This document shows, piece after piece, positions 1 to 13,261 of a stretch of 64,000 nucleotides of DNA. A program made the translations under genes and the position numbers. Source of the stretch: Paragonimus westermani (Eukaryota > Platyhelminthes > Trematoda > Plagiorchiida > Troglotrematidae). Each line of letters begins with the position of its first letter. The stretch's first letter is position 1. Location of the stretch: NCBI GenBank assembly GCA_008508345.1, contig QNGE01000998.1:138430-202429 (forward strand). The letters run 5' to 3'. The notes under the pieces were generated by a model, which was given only the letters and a program-made list of their open reading frames with translations, did not search any database and was not told the origin of the DNA.

Positions 1-3000
1 TGGATTGCACAGATTCAAAAGTAGTTTGCTCACTTTGCTTGCATGTCACAAGCATCTCAAAGCCAACGGGTTTGTTACTGGAATTGTTGGACTGGTGGCG
101 TCATTGATATCGAGCAACCAGCTTTGTCTTCCTTTTTGAGTAGCGTTTGCTTCATTGTCTGAGTGTAAATATATTTGTAGACGTTTTGTAATATTCCTAG
201 GTGTGCAACTACATGGTGTTTCAGGAATTTGACCTTTACTCAATCAGCATAGAGGGTCTCATGCACGCAGACCGGATTTTACTCTTTACGTCAAATTCTC
301 ACACTCACTGACTTCACATCGTAGTCGCAGCCTATATACGTCTTTTGTGCCCTATGAGGTTTTATCGTTTCCACGTGATTGGATTTTGAGAGTTAGCATG
401 TGTCACACATGCAAGATGACTCACAGAACTCCATGTTCATGTGGGTGCCTAAGCGTTTGTGAATTTGGATTCACTGTTTATGGATTGATAAATATGAGTT
501 CGCGCTCGTATCACGTACCTAAGGTCAGAGGGGACTGAGCTAAATATAAAAGCATTAGTTAGACGTTAAAAGCTTGTTTGAATGTAGTTGGCACTAAACC
601 ATTCAGAATGTAGTAGATATAAACTACATTGCACGATATCACAGAGATACTGACTCTTCAGAGGTATTGTTCGAAAGGAGGTTCATTCTACAACACCGCT
701 ATCGATACACTAGATCAGCATTCTAGAAAGACCACGAGGCAAACTTCCTAATTTATGGTCTAGGTGGCAATAACATCAGCCAAACCACCACAGACCTCTT
801 ACGATCACTCTCAAGTGAAAAGTCCACGATAAGTTTTGACAGATAAGTAATCTAAACGAGAGTCTGAAACTTCGTGTTACCGGCGAAACGCCACAAGCGC
901 TCTACCGAATTCGTAGCTCAGTTGCATTCGGGTGTATTTTTCCTGTTGTTGATTAGCGTCCATCTGAAGATAATATTTTTCGCAACCGGATCTCTTTTAT
1001 TTTTCGTAATATATTGACATTTATCCTAAATAACCACCTATCTCGGGGGGCCATTCCGTTCACTAGTTACTCATGTTTACTCGCTCCTACTCTCCTGTTG
1101 AGCCTCTGGAGTATCTTAATAAAGTAAAGTCCTTTATTTGTTGTTAGTGCAAGTCACTCTGATAGCCTCTTACCTCTTTTTTTTTGTACAGAAACATGAA
1201 AACAACATGACACCCCTATTTTTAATCTATATGACATGCTTGCGATAGCCAAAAGTCGACATACTTAGTAACAGAATAGATCACGTATTCTATACAAGAA
1301 GAAATAGATTAATTGTAGAATAGCTGTTCAAAAGGATACAAAGATTAATGATGAATGAAAAATAACTTGAAAATAGTCTAACCTTCTTTCACAAATATCT
1401 AACTAATCATAAACCTGCCTCATTAAAATTCGCAAAATTTTACAGGATGATTGCTCAGTTCTTATGTGTGTAAGCGTTTGAAACAGATCAGACTAGGATT
1501 GGTAATTACATTCCCGCAAACTATTTATTAACAATGTTAGACATAGGACTAGCTTTCCTCGGCTGTTACGCTGGCTTTTCTGACGGGCTTTAATCGATCA
1601 GTAATTAGTGATCAGCTAAGAGACACATGCTCGTTTCTTCACATCAACCTAAAGCGACAGAGTGACTGCAGCCTATGGGAAAAGTAAATACAAGACCTAA
1701 AGAGAATAATCCACATATTTTCCTATGTTTTGAGTATTCATCGTCAAGTGGTTCAGGCGCCTAACGTTAAGCCCAGAAGTCTTCAACACACTTTCCGAGC
1801 TCACTTCCTTGTTGTGTATGGGTCTGGCAAGGTCCAACTATCTCAAACCACCATATCTTTTTTGGCCTCTTCCAATAACGCGAATCCATTTCAGTGAAAT
1901 TACTAGGGCTACTTTCTTCAATGATTATTTTTGACAGTATGGGTAGTGAAATTGTACAAAGTGGATGTTCGAATTAGACAGCAGAAAATATGCGCATCAT
2001 AGAGCACATTGCACTTGAAGCAGAACTAACATGACAAGCATGTAAATTTCAAACCAAATTTAAATTTGAAAATTTTTCACTCGATATTACTTCACAGTAA
2101 TGCTTGTAACATTTCAGACAAAATAATCCCTATGTATAATCACCATCGCTCCCTAGCAATGAAAAAAAGGACGTCATATTTAACTTATCTTCTTTGTTGT
2201 CCGCACCATAGAAACTATTTCGAATTCGTTTTTATATCACGCTAAGGCCCTGTATATTCATGAACAGTACAGAGTTTCCTACTATACTTCAGCACCTTCT
2301 CGCCCTCGACTAACGTTTCCACCTGGTTGCCATATTTCACCATGCACACTGCGTTTGTTCCTGTTGTGCAATGGTTGGGCGGAGCGAGCACACCAAGCAT
2401 GGTACGTCGATACGCTCTTCTAGTATGTGTTCACACATATTCTAGTGTGCCCTGACCCTTAAGAAACCTATCTGACTATCACCAGAAAAAGCCATTGGTG
2501 AATAGATGTCAGAGCGGGCCAAACGGTGTGGTTGTGTTTGCCGAAGTGCAAGCTAGGCTCAATGCGGTCCTTATAACCATCGCTGTGTGGATGGCCGCTT
2601 GTTAACCGTAACAAAAATAGCTAGTGTTCGATAGCCATGGATCAAATGAGAGTGGTCTCGGGCTAAACTACAATAAAAATGAACATCTTAAATCAGGAAT
2701 GCCACGCTTGACACCAACTACAACAAAGGAAATGTTTCTGTCGTTACCACTGAGGTCATAATTTGCGATCCGCATTTGAATAAACATGAAGAACGTAGTT
2801 TTCGTGTTACAATAACTCTTGGGTTTCTGGTTACCAATCGAATGATAAACATCGGAACGGAACCAAAACAATCACCCGAAGAACTGCCGGAAATCAGAAC
2901 GTTGCCTACCAGATTTTCACTATCCAGCCCTTTTATCCACAAGCAATTCTCCGAGGTTACCAAGATCTCTCCCAAGTATGCTTTTCTAAGTATGCCGAGG

Positions 3001-6000
3001 GCACCTTACATGGAATCTGGAGTGAATGTGTACGTTTGTTAGTGCACATTTTAGGGTTCTAAAATTGTCGTCTGCTTAGGGTTCACGTACTCAGTGCTTA
3101 CTCGAACTCAAGCCCAGGACGTTCAGTTCTGTTTGAAAATGTTTGTTTGACAACATGCATGACAAACGGATTGCTGTGCGGATAGGTGATCAGTCTGTTC
3201 ATCCCTTATCCCGAAATATTTATTCCGTCTCCTTGTTATTTTAGTTTCGGTACACTTGAAATTGAAAATTCGATACTGTTCTTCATTTGCCCACCCATAC
3301 AACGACCGTCTGGCGATCCCTTAATTTCTCTCAATTAACCACCGGATTTAACTTTTTACAGACGGGAGCTCAATCTTTGGCCAGATGTTTGATGTCAGCA
3401 ATAACCTCCTGCAGCCAGCACATCTGTCTCGTGAGAGATTTCATTTTTGGTTTAGATGAACTGATCACCAGTTATTAAAACTCACGCATTCTGTTAGTCT
3501 TCAACTATACTTATACTCGAGTTTCGCCCTCGTTAGAAGTCAGTAGCTGAGACTATTTTTCTGATTGAGACGATATGACCCAACGATCTCCTTGACATAC
3601 CACACCGTCCGGCTAAATCACTGACTTTTCTGAGGTTTGAAAAAAGTGAAAAGCCCTTGTCGGCATGTGATCCTCGTTTTTTCATGAGTACTGATGATAT
3701 TGCACCATCATACTGCCGCTTCTCTTAACAAACAGGGGTGTGCTAAAAACTGAAACGGGAAGCCTCGAGATCAACAAGCTTTGAAGAATGTGGCAAACGA
3801 TCGGTTGACTCAAGTTGTTTGTCATGAGACTTTATTGCGGTCACCCGTAACCTTTGGCTTAATGATCATTTGTTGGCATACTGACAATGTACAACCTGGC
3901 TAAACGGACTTAGTGTTACACACACAAAAACGAAGGATTTCAGATGTTATACAGTAGTATCACAGATTAAAAATATAGCACACTGTGCGATTGGATGGTT
4001 TGGACAAATTGGAACCCATTAGACAAGCACAGCACACATCTCGGCTGGACTCCGGTGTCACTGTACACGCTTTGCGTTGTTTTCAGATTGGTAATAGCGT
4101 TCATTAAATCACTATACCTTTGAAAGTTCTCAAGGGTGCTGCAATCCGTAATTTGTGGGAATCGTACCTATCCTCCATTTTAGAACGGTTTCAGTTATTT
4201 TTTCAATGGGAAGGTACACAAGTTTTGTGTCCGAACTACTAGAAAATGAAGCGAAGAGCATTTTAAGTGAGAAAAACGCCAGGCAATAAAACATAAGATG
4301 TTTCACACAGAGGCATTTTATTCTCACCAGCCAAATTTTTACAATCATTATACACTCATGGACAAAAGCAGTAGATCGAGTGATTTGCAGCGCTCACACT
4401 ACACGGATTTGGCAAACATATTTGACAAGAACTGTTTATTGATCTCGCTGAGACTTGCGGTCTCATTTACAAACACAACCTAATCGAGTATACATCTTCC
4501 TAGAATGCTTTAAGTTACTCGATACAATTCAGTGAATGTCGGTCGTCCATTTGATCGTTTATTCGTTTATCCCTATATTTTTCCTACATTGGTCTATCCT
4601 GTTTCAAAAACGTCCACAGTCCCGCATATGATATGAATACCCTTATGCTGGAAACTTTTAGGCCCAACATTTTATGGCGACATCAAGGAAGACCGATTCA
4701 TTCATTCCAGATACTTAGACGCTGACCGGTAAGTGAACTCAAACATCATTCCTTAGTATTGTCGAAAGTCTATATTGTCTGTCCAACCTCCTGAGTTGGA
4801 ATGGTGAATAATCATTCCTTCTTTCACAATCAAAAACGCCGATCAACTCTTTTAATAGCTGTTGGTCGGCACGCCGACTTCGACGGTGTTTAGCTGTCCG
4901 ACGAATGAATGAAGACAACGTACGGGAATGAATGAGAATTACTTGAACGATGTTCATCGAGATGTCCATAGTAGCATCAGATAGCTTTGTACACTGTGAG
5001 CGAGTGGTTACTTAGTAAACTCCCGTAAGCAAAACCACAGCAGATCTGGTCGAAGGCGTCATATATGACAGAACTTGTACCTGTCGGACCCGTGCAAGCT
5101 GTGCGCTGCAAAATCCCTGTCTATTCCGTGCCACGAAGTTTAAAGTTGGACATTCTTACTGAGTATAAGCCTGATAAATGGGGTGTTTAATTACAATTCG
5201 AAAACAGATCTTCACATGACATACTTCGTATGCGATAAAACATGGGAACGGAAGTTGAAGTAGTGTAGGACAGGTAACAACAGAAGAGCTTTTGCGGGTT
5301 AGGTTAGGTGAGCAAGTGTTCGTGTTTAAGTTGGTAATGGGTGAGAGATTTTAAGTCTGGTGGGAAAGAAACAAGACTTAAGAGGTCACAGAAGAGACGG
5401 CTAGAAAAAACTCACACATTGTAGGGGTTTCAGAGAAGCAGTACACAATTAACAGGTCGGAAGTAGATTGACAATAATCTAATTCTTTGCACACAGCAGA
5501 GGATTTCCTCCTTTAACCGCGGTAGTTTTACCATGTCTCAGAATATACTGCGTCTCAGAGCAATAGAAGGAAAGAGATCCATTGACTGAACAGTCGCAAC
5601 TGCTTTGTGCTTGCGCTTGGGGCTGCCTGAACTCCGGATGTATATGAAAGTTTCGGAATGTTCTTGTTGGTAAGCGTTCTTGTCTTGTTTCAGCGGATGG
5701 TGTTCGCAATCCTTCCAGAGTGATCCATTATTCTCGCACAGCTCCGCTCCCTCTTAACTTACAGCCGTCAACTGTGATACGCTTGCAAATGGGCTCAGTT
5801 GATTTACGATTACATATTCAGTTTTCAGCTCGACCGCACGCGTCTGTAGGAATACCATGCAATGTGGCGCAGGTTCACGAATTGGCATCCCAGAATTCAC
5901 GTACACTGCTTTTCGGTAGTTAGCTCTTTGCTCCTTGGAAGTCCTAAGATTTACGGGGACCATTTGAATCATGTTGTTAATCACCTTTAGGATGGCGAAG

Positions 6001-9000
6001 GGAACAATATTTCTGAAAATTGTGTGGTTTACCATACTAACTTTCTTAATTGTTCAAATGACGTTGAAGAATCTCGTCAGAGCCTCCACATCTTTTCTTT
6101 TGCGTTCAGCTGAATCACTTATTTGTTAACAAATCAAATCCTAAATGGCATCCCCGAGTGGACGTTTACAGCGTCTAGTTTGCGCCCGGAACAATCAAAG
6201 TGATAGCTTCTGAGATATTTGTGGGGTTTGTTTTATATCCTCGAAGGTTTTTAGACTCTGAAATGGAGTAGCTTTTGCGAAAGTTTTATCGATGTAAAAT
6301 AGTAGAGTTAGGAAATCGCGTAAAATCGGCTGTTTTCTATAAGTAACAAAAAACCTGTTATTCTGTTTTGCCAGATATATAATTGTATACTTTCTTAAAG
6401 GCATTATCCCGTCCTCAGAAATATATGTATACGTCTAGTTCAATAACCAAAGTTGCAATATGTGAATGACTGAATTAATCATTTGTTTCTCTAAGTACCT
6501 TCTAAACTGAGTACATTTTCTCTACATCCGCTGCAGTTCACGTTCAAAACCTTAGTGATCTACGACGAGTTTTGCCTGTATGAACAGCCTTCGAAAACAC
6601 GTAGAGGGAATTTCTTTCTTCAAGAACACATTGTTGATCTATCCATGATCAAGCAACAGTTGGTCACTTATGGCATAGATAACAGGCAAACATCTGTTGA
6701 ATTTATAGCAAGGCTCCTAAACAGAAACCATTTCTTATGTTGTATCTCATGAGTCATATTCACAATGGCGCAGCATTGCTTACTGTCTGCCGACCATAAG
6801 TTATTGGTAGAGGGCGTGGCTTTCATATTTAGCCATCGCTTTTGTAAAAAATTGTTCTGTTTTTATTCCCCCTTCTATCGGCATCACATATTTTCTACAA
6901 CTTTATCATTCTTGATATCTTTTACATTATTTTTTTATTTACTGGTCATCAGGACCATCAACAGGGTTTCCACACGCCGTCTGTTCACGTTGTTCGTCGA
7001 ATTGATGCCTGATTAATTGAATGATGCGATATTTTCGCTCTGCGCTGCCATAGACCTGCCAACGCCCAAGCTTTTGCCTGTTACCTCGTGCGCGGAATCG
7101 TTAATCCGACAGTATCTGATTTCATCTTCTGAATTCGTCTTGTCTACGTATATGCTAAGCTTTTCAGTCCAAATGGACATTACTTTGTCTGCGAGTCATA
7201 CTGTTTTTAACACTGTTCATTTTCTGTATAAATACTCCTGTATCTATGCTTTACTGGCGTAGTGAACTAGTTCTATCGTACTCTTGATTGGTTGCCATTC
7301 TGATGAGCAAACCAGTAAAAGTCATTATTTCCCCCCAAAAACAGGTTTCACGCTGCGAGCGATAAAATTAAAACTTATTGTTGATTCATTGGTCAATTTA
7401 TACATGCGAGCATATACTGTCGAACGCAGCTTGTCAGGTGGTTGTCATAACATCCTTATGATACCCCTGTGACCGGTATATCATTTGGTTGGATTCCAAC
7501 TACCTATCGAACAGGCATACCTTCACTCAGCGTCCGGTCTTTCACTCCAGCCAAAAGATGGGCTCAAAACTGACAAAGTTGGGTCTCCGTTTCGAGCCTG
7601 TTAGCTCATTTTCCCCTATCATCTCCGAGTCGATGAAATGTTGGCAGTTATTTTATTTGCCGAGCACGTGTTTCTCGTCAATAGTATTTTGAGGGTTGTC
7701 CGGTCTCTTCTCCATGTATCTAAAATGGAACGAAAATGGTCATGAAGTGTGAACTTGAGAATGACCATCGTGTATCCGAAATACCACTGGAATCTCTTTT
7801 CTAACAAGATCGTTGGACCGTGATGTAGCTGATCTTTTTCAGTTTACGGTCTGATAACGCAAAACAAAGAAGTAATTGTTAACTTGACTGTACTGTTTGA
7901 AAAACAACCCACCATACAATTTTAGTCTACTAGTAATAATGTAGCTCCCTGTTGAACAGAAACATATTGTCTGAAACAGTGCAAATTTATTTCTGAAAAG
8001 AACCATCTGGAAGCAAAATAATGAATTCTACAAATTCGTAATTCCCAATTAGGATGTTGAATGAGTGGTACCGCATTCTTTTCCATACGATTAAATGCAT
8101 ACATTTGATCAGATAGTGTCCATATATCGAATCTGTGTTTTGAGAACGGATGGTCAGGATACACCGTAGTAATTAAGTTGAGAGTTTTGATGATAGCTGT
8201 TTCAACCTACAAATTGTAAGCTGTGTGGCGCTTACAGGCGAAGTTTCACGTGAATTCGCACTTACTCAAAATAACCCCAATTTTTTTAACACTAAACAAG
8301 TTCATCGTGCGCAACCCTTCTGTAAAGTTAAGTGAACCTTGATCGTTTTGCTGCTGGAATTGAATTGATTACACGGATATTTAGAATGACAGCTTTCTTG
8401 ACATGAAAAATCCTTAAAGTTTTACCAGGCGAACACCAGCATCACAAAGAACAATTTTTACATTTACGGACTTGTCCGGATGGTCATTCCTATTTAAAAA
8501 CGTTTGACCATCTACTCGCGTGACTATTGCTCACTTTGGTCAGTCTGTCCGGTAGGTGTCAAAGTGACATCTCTTTTACTCACTGTAACCGGTTGCTCCG
8601 TTGCTGGAAGGTCTCAGTGAGGGTGATAGATTTGATCTCACTAAAATAACAGGAATGTTTGAAGTATTGATTCAAGTAGATTTTCAGTTTCAAGGTCTGG
8701 CTGTATGATTAAGTACGGTTAGAACAGATTTCCTGTGGTTTCGTTGTGACACTTCTAGGCCTCAGCATCACCACGGAAACTGCCGGAAATGACATATTTG
8801 TCGTCCCTGATGTTTGAAAGTGGATCTGTTGTGAATAAGGTAACTATGATAGATTTTAGCCTATTGAGCGTGGCAGACTGTTTACTTCTAACCATTGCTA
8901 GTCTGTGACAAACGTTATTAACGGTTTATCGGAAGTTCTGACTTGCAATTGTTTTTGAATAGACCTACTTGAAATGATAACACACACAACTTTTGTTTTG

Positions 9001-12000
9001 CTTGGGTCTGGTTGAACGCGCTGCTAAGTTCGCATAGATTTGGAACACATCTAACAATGCGTTATACTCCTTGACAAGTCTGTACGGCTTTTTGAATTGA
9101 TAGCAACAATGAATACAACATTAAGGCAGTTTTTGCAGTCAGGCTGTTACTTTCAGTGTGTAAATTAAGTGAAGAATTGACAGTGCAGTCAACCTATTGG
9201 ATAGCCACTGATGTAACGAGGGTATGATCTTTATCCGTAGGTTAAGGTTACTCGAAACTGCTAAAATCCACTCAATCGAGTGAGGATCGTTGGATGAAAC
9301 CGGTGTCTAACGGTAGACAAACAATGAATGTGACTTTAACATGAGCATAACAGAAAAAAATGGTAGAAGTAAATTTGTTATGTATACTCGCAAATGTACC
9401 CACGTACAGCGAATGCGTAACATGCTTTCCGTTCGAAAGATTTTCATACAGACACGTTAAGCGCTGCAGTTGATACACTGGTGGATTATGTCCACGTGAT
9501 TGATCAGCGTCAGTCACTGGTCAGAGATAACTTGCATCATATTAATGTGTGAAATTTCAGAGTGGGTTCATGGTCGCTAAAAATAGGGAATGGAAAATCA
9601 TGTGGAACGCGAACAGATGCTTAGGCCAATGATACCTCGTGAGCAGTAGGGCAAGATGTTGCCTGCACTAACATATTTGGGTTTAGTTGACAGAGTTTTG
9701 TCCCAAGTAGTCTATATTCATTTCATGAACTGAAACCGTCATTCACAAAACAAGTTCTTTTGACATTCAGATCTGGCCAGATGGTTGAGAACTTTCGTGT
9801 ATAACACGCAGGCGGAATGACTAACCTCGAGTTGAGTTTTCTACTTTATTGAAAATAAGTAAACACTAATCATCAGCTCTTTTTATTTTCTTAGCTCTTC
9901 CCATCAAGAAAGAATGATGCTATTCTCGTTGAAGGTTAGGTGACAATGTTAGTAAAAACTTACTAAATACGCAAAATAAGAGACCCCAGTTCTGAAGAGT
10001 AGAAAACAAGCACCATGCTCTAGGTCAACTGGACGGAGACCTAAAAGGTGAGGAGAAACCCGCGACTGAGCTTGTCACGTGAGTAAAGGTACAAGAAACG
10101 GAAAAAACCCAATAGGAATGGAACAGTAATCGAGGAGTTGGTCGAGGAGATGGTCAACTGACGTTGAAACAAACAGTGACGGCGACATCATGAGTTGGAC
10201 ATGTTGTTCAAATAACGCGGATCAAGAATGTGAGGTGTGTTTCGAATGGCAGGGCGAGATATGGACCATCTTATCATTTGTCATGTCAAATCGTTACACA
10301 CGGTAGCCGAAAATTACAAACTAAAATTACAATGTTGTGTTAGTGGTGGTTTTTTTTACCAAATTATTAGAAACATCCATTTTTATGTGGTATATAAAGG
10401 CACACATGTTATTGTAGACAGTCGGATAAGATAGTCGAACTGACAGTAGTTTAGAGGCTCCTAACTAAAACGTCAGTGTTGTAAGCACCCCATGCGACGA
10501 GGGTATGTGAGTCAGTATATCCTGTTAGTTCTCTATCGACCTCGACGGACACGAATCAACTCAGGTTACAATTTTTATCTGGATAAGCTTTGTGCGCATA
10601 AAATAACGAAATTTTAATGCTTCAGTATAATCCGTACCATGTGTACATTTAACCGACCAGCGTCCTCACTTCAGATAAGTTTATCCGTAAATTTTTTTAG
10701 ACAAGCCCTTCGTTTACATAATAACAGTTGACAAACTTCATACTCCAAATTCGTTTCGTGACTTTATTCTCCGGTTCGCTTATCGCTAGTGCACATTCCA
10801 AAATGCTCATTTTAACCGCCGTTCGGTCGTGACCTCCTCCTAAACGTCTTCTTTTCGAAATCTTCCAAAGGTTGCCGTCAAGAAAGACTTTGTTTTTTGT
10901 AATCATGTTTGAAATATTCCTGACAAATCCTGTGTCGGTTTTTAGTGACTGCTAATGTCATTCAAATAATTACTCTGTTAGCCTAACTGAAGTGAATCGT
11001 AGTTAGCCAGCTACAACTCAGTTCGCTGTTTTCCGTCTTTGCTATCGTCATTGCTATCCAACACAAACGGGTGCGCGCTTTCTACAGAGTCAGTCCGGTA
11101 CATTTTTGACTTTCATCAATTCTGCTTTTAGTTTAGTGTCCAGTTTTTGATATGAAAGAATCCTCAATCGGCCAGAGCTTGTTATGAACTATATGCAACC
11201 AATAACATCTGTCAGCTCTATAGTTTGGGGTTGTCAGTTTTGATTTCTTCTTGCCTGATACTTTAGCCGATCGGGCCGACCATAACGATAAAACTAGCTT
11301 GCACAAACGAAATATGTCAAACCTTACAGTTCGAGTCATAAGCTCTTTTCCTCCTCGGTCGTGGTAGTTGGGTGCCATGAGATGTTTCCACTTCATCTGA
11401 CACATACACACACGCATCCAGCAAAGATCATCCTATATCAGACAGGTGCTGAATGATACGTACGGCATAATCTTGCTTTCAATTAACCAGGCCAATTGTT
11501 ATAAAACTCGTCCCGTAACCAGTTCGAAAATGTGACCTGTAAACGAAAAATAGAATTAGCATGCTTTATGGACGCCGTATTGTAAATATGTGCAGTTTTT
11601 GTTCCATGTATTCCCCTTTATTCTCTAATATGAGAATATTTTGTGAATTGGGCTTCAGTCAACCTTTTTGTGGGCCAAATCACTCATTTCTGGTTGGCAT
11701 ACAGACAAGCGAAAATGCACCATAGCCTCAAGGATGTTTGCAGCTAGTCCGCCTCGGTTACCACCACAGTGGTGATATATAGCTGTTCCAATTCACTTAA
11801 AGTTTCTTCAATATCATACATGCTGAGGAATGGAACACATGAGCTGGAAATGACAGGATGTTCACCCAGACGCTTATTGTCTATAGATCATGCAGTCTCG
11901 TTCGTGGTGTTGTAAGAAGGTATGTAGATTTGATCTTTTAAGCTGCTACGCACGCAGTTCTCTTCCATACCATCTTACAGCTGATGAATTAACCATTCTT

Positions 12001-12900
12001 TTCAGTTTCTGTTCTGAATTTGCATGCTGATAACTGATCGCCACTCCGAATTGAATAGAGCCAACTCCAACTCGGCACATTTAAAACGAGTAATGGTGGG
12101 TTGCTGGGAAATGATTGGAGTATTCGTCTCTTTCATACACATGGCTCCAGGATGTTGGTTTTCAGTCTATCTCATATAGCCATCCCATAGTGATCTGATA
12201 AGCTGATTAACTGACGCTTGTAAAACGCACATTGCAGACCCACAATATTCTATGAAATGAAAAACAATGGATGCCTGCGTGAAGATAATTCGAAAAACGA
12301 CTGGGGTTGATCTCAGCTTTCACATTTGGACAGCCATTTCGATCAGTCCCTTCGAAAAGAGGCACTAAACTCAAACTTAACTTTTGTTTGATCTCACTAG
12401 TAACATGGTGACCGCTGCTGTGGACTCGTGTGTTTTCCTGATACAATCGCGCTGACTGTATACTAGACAATTTGAATGCTTGAAAACATTCGTTTGCGAA
12501 TGATATTTATGTTAATCACTCACATTGTGAATAAACGATAGCAGTCCTTTCTATTCCTATGGCTAAGATTTTTCATTGGAATGATATTTACAGGGTTCTT
12601 TAAGCATTCTAAATAACACTTTTATTGCTGACCAGTGTTACGAAATGTAGCCGTTATACAGTGGACTTCAGTCAAAACTGATTGTTATTTTCCTAACTCT
12701 CGTAGACGTTTCAGGAAACTCTTTTCGATAAAAAGCATCAGATATAAGTGTCTCATGTTAGAATTTCGTACGGTAAACGATTACCATTGAATTTTGTAGG
12801 TGTTTTGCAAAGCAAATCACTTTTACACATATTTCTAATAATAACCTATGATTTTCCCCAAGACTGCCGAAAGGAATCAGCCGGATGTTAATCAGATGTC
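1..12900. other. Long non-coding stretch, nothing recognised
   Basis: I see no exon, RNA gene or mobile element that I can support here. Open frames on both strands stay below about 95 codons, do not resemble known protein families and lie in both strands and all frames alike, which is what chance gives at this base composition. There are short A- and T-runs (for example near 1180 and 8280). Old, strongly diverged repeats could be present without being visible by eye. This may be intergenic or a long intron. Confidence 0.5.
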
Positions 12901-12909
12901 TTGCTATGT

Positions 12910-13088
12910 GTGGCTGATCCACATTTCGCAGATGATTGTAGGCTGATACTGTGATATCACCGTGTTACAGCGGAATGCAATTAAGCTGCTCAAAGTTGCC
13001 GCTAGATTGGACGAATTAGTAATAACGTTCAGCGATGGACAATGATATTTTGCTTTAACGAAAGGGGATTTACAAAGTGTAAGCGATA
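12910..13088 (+). pseudogene. Possible reverse-transcriptase palm remnant (weak)
   Basis: In the plus frame through 12925-12936 the translation gives FADD followed by CRLIL. About 30 codons later it gives WTMIFCFN, then a Lys-Cys pair near 13075-13080. That order (FADD, a Trp-x-Met-x-Phe block, then KC) is the layout of the palm-to-thumb region in jockey/CR1-type non-LTR reverse transcriptases. Several in-frame stops interrupt it, so it cannot encode a working protein. The stretch ends exactly where the 173-bp hammerhead unit begins at 13089. The ribozyme sense of that unit is the minus strand, so the two are not obviously one element. The match is short and may be chance. Confidence 0.22.
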
Positions 13089-13261
13089 GTTGTAAGATAT
13101 CCGCACCAAATGTAGTACGAATGAAGTTGAATAGTTTGGGCGTCGTGTTTAACATGTTATTGATAAACAGATTGGGAATAACACAACGTTTCGAGCAAGT
13201 TGTAATACTCTACGTTTCAACCACCTCGGGTGACCTTCCTCAGGAGTGTTGTAATCGAAAT
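13089..13261 (-). mobile_element. 173-bp hammerhead-bearing repeat unit, complete copy A
   Basis: This 173-bp block recurs at 21592-21764 in the opposite orientation with the same length and only three differences that I can count (about 98% identity), so both are recent copies. Strand is given as the ribozyme sense. Read that way, the unit opens with ATTTCGATTACAAC, carries a hammerhead-like fold in its first 55 bases, then has an ACAAC...GTTGT hairpin, and ends GGATATCTTACAAC. It has no protein frame of its own that I trust; overlapping frames are by-products. Size and content fit a small non-autonomous element such as a metazoan retrozyme monomer or a terminal repeat of a Penelope-like element; that assignment is inference. 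Only one unit, not a tandem, is present here. Confidence 0.75.
13207..13247 (-). ncRNA. Hammerhead-like self-cleaving ribozyme fold, copy A
   Basis: Reading the minus strand: stem I 5' side ACTC (13247-13244), core CTGAGGA (13243-13237), stem II built from TCACC and GGTGG around a CGA loop, core GAAA starting at 13218, palindromic ACGT as stem III, cleavage nucleotide A at 13211, then GAGT (13210-13207) closing stem I. All conserved hammerhead positions are present: C3 U4 G5 A6 N7 G8 A9, G12 A13 A14, A15.1 with U16.1, and H17. Stem II has a U.G pair and an extra G near its base. Stem III is too short to be stable in a monomer; known minimal hammerheads of this kind act best as dimers. Activity is not demonstrated. 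Confidence 0.6.

Noticed and set aside
11823..11852. Plus-strand CTGAGGA followed by GAAA
   Set aside because: Stem II does not form and there is no flanking pairing, unlike the 173-bp units that use the same core.
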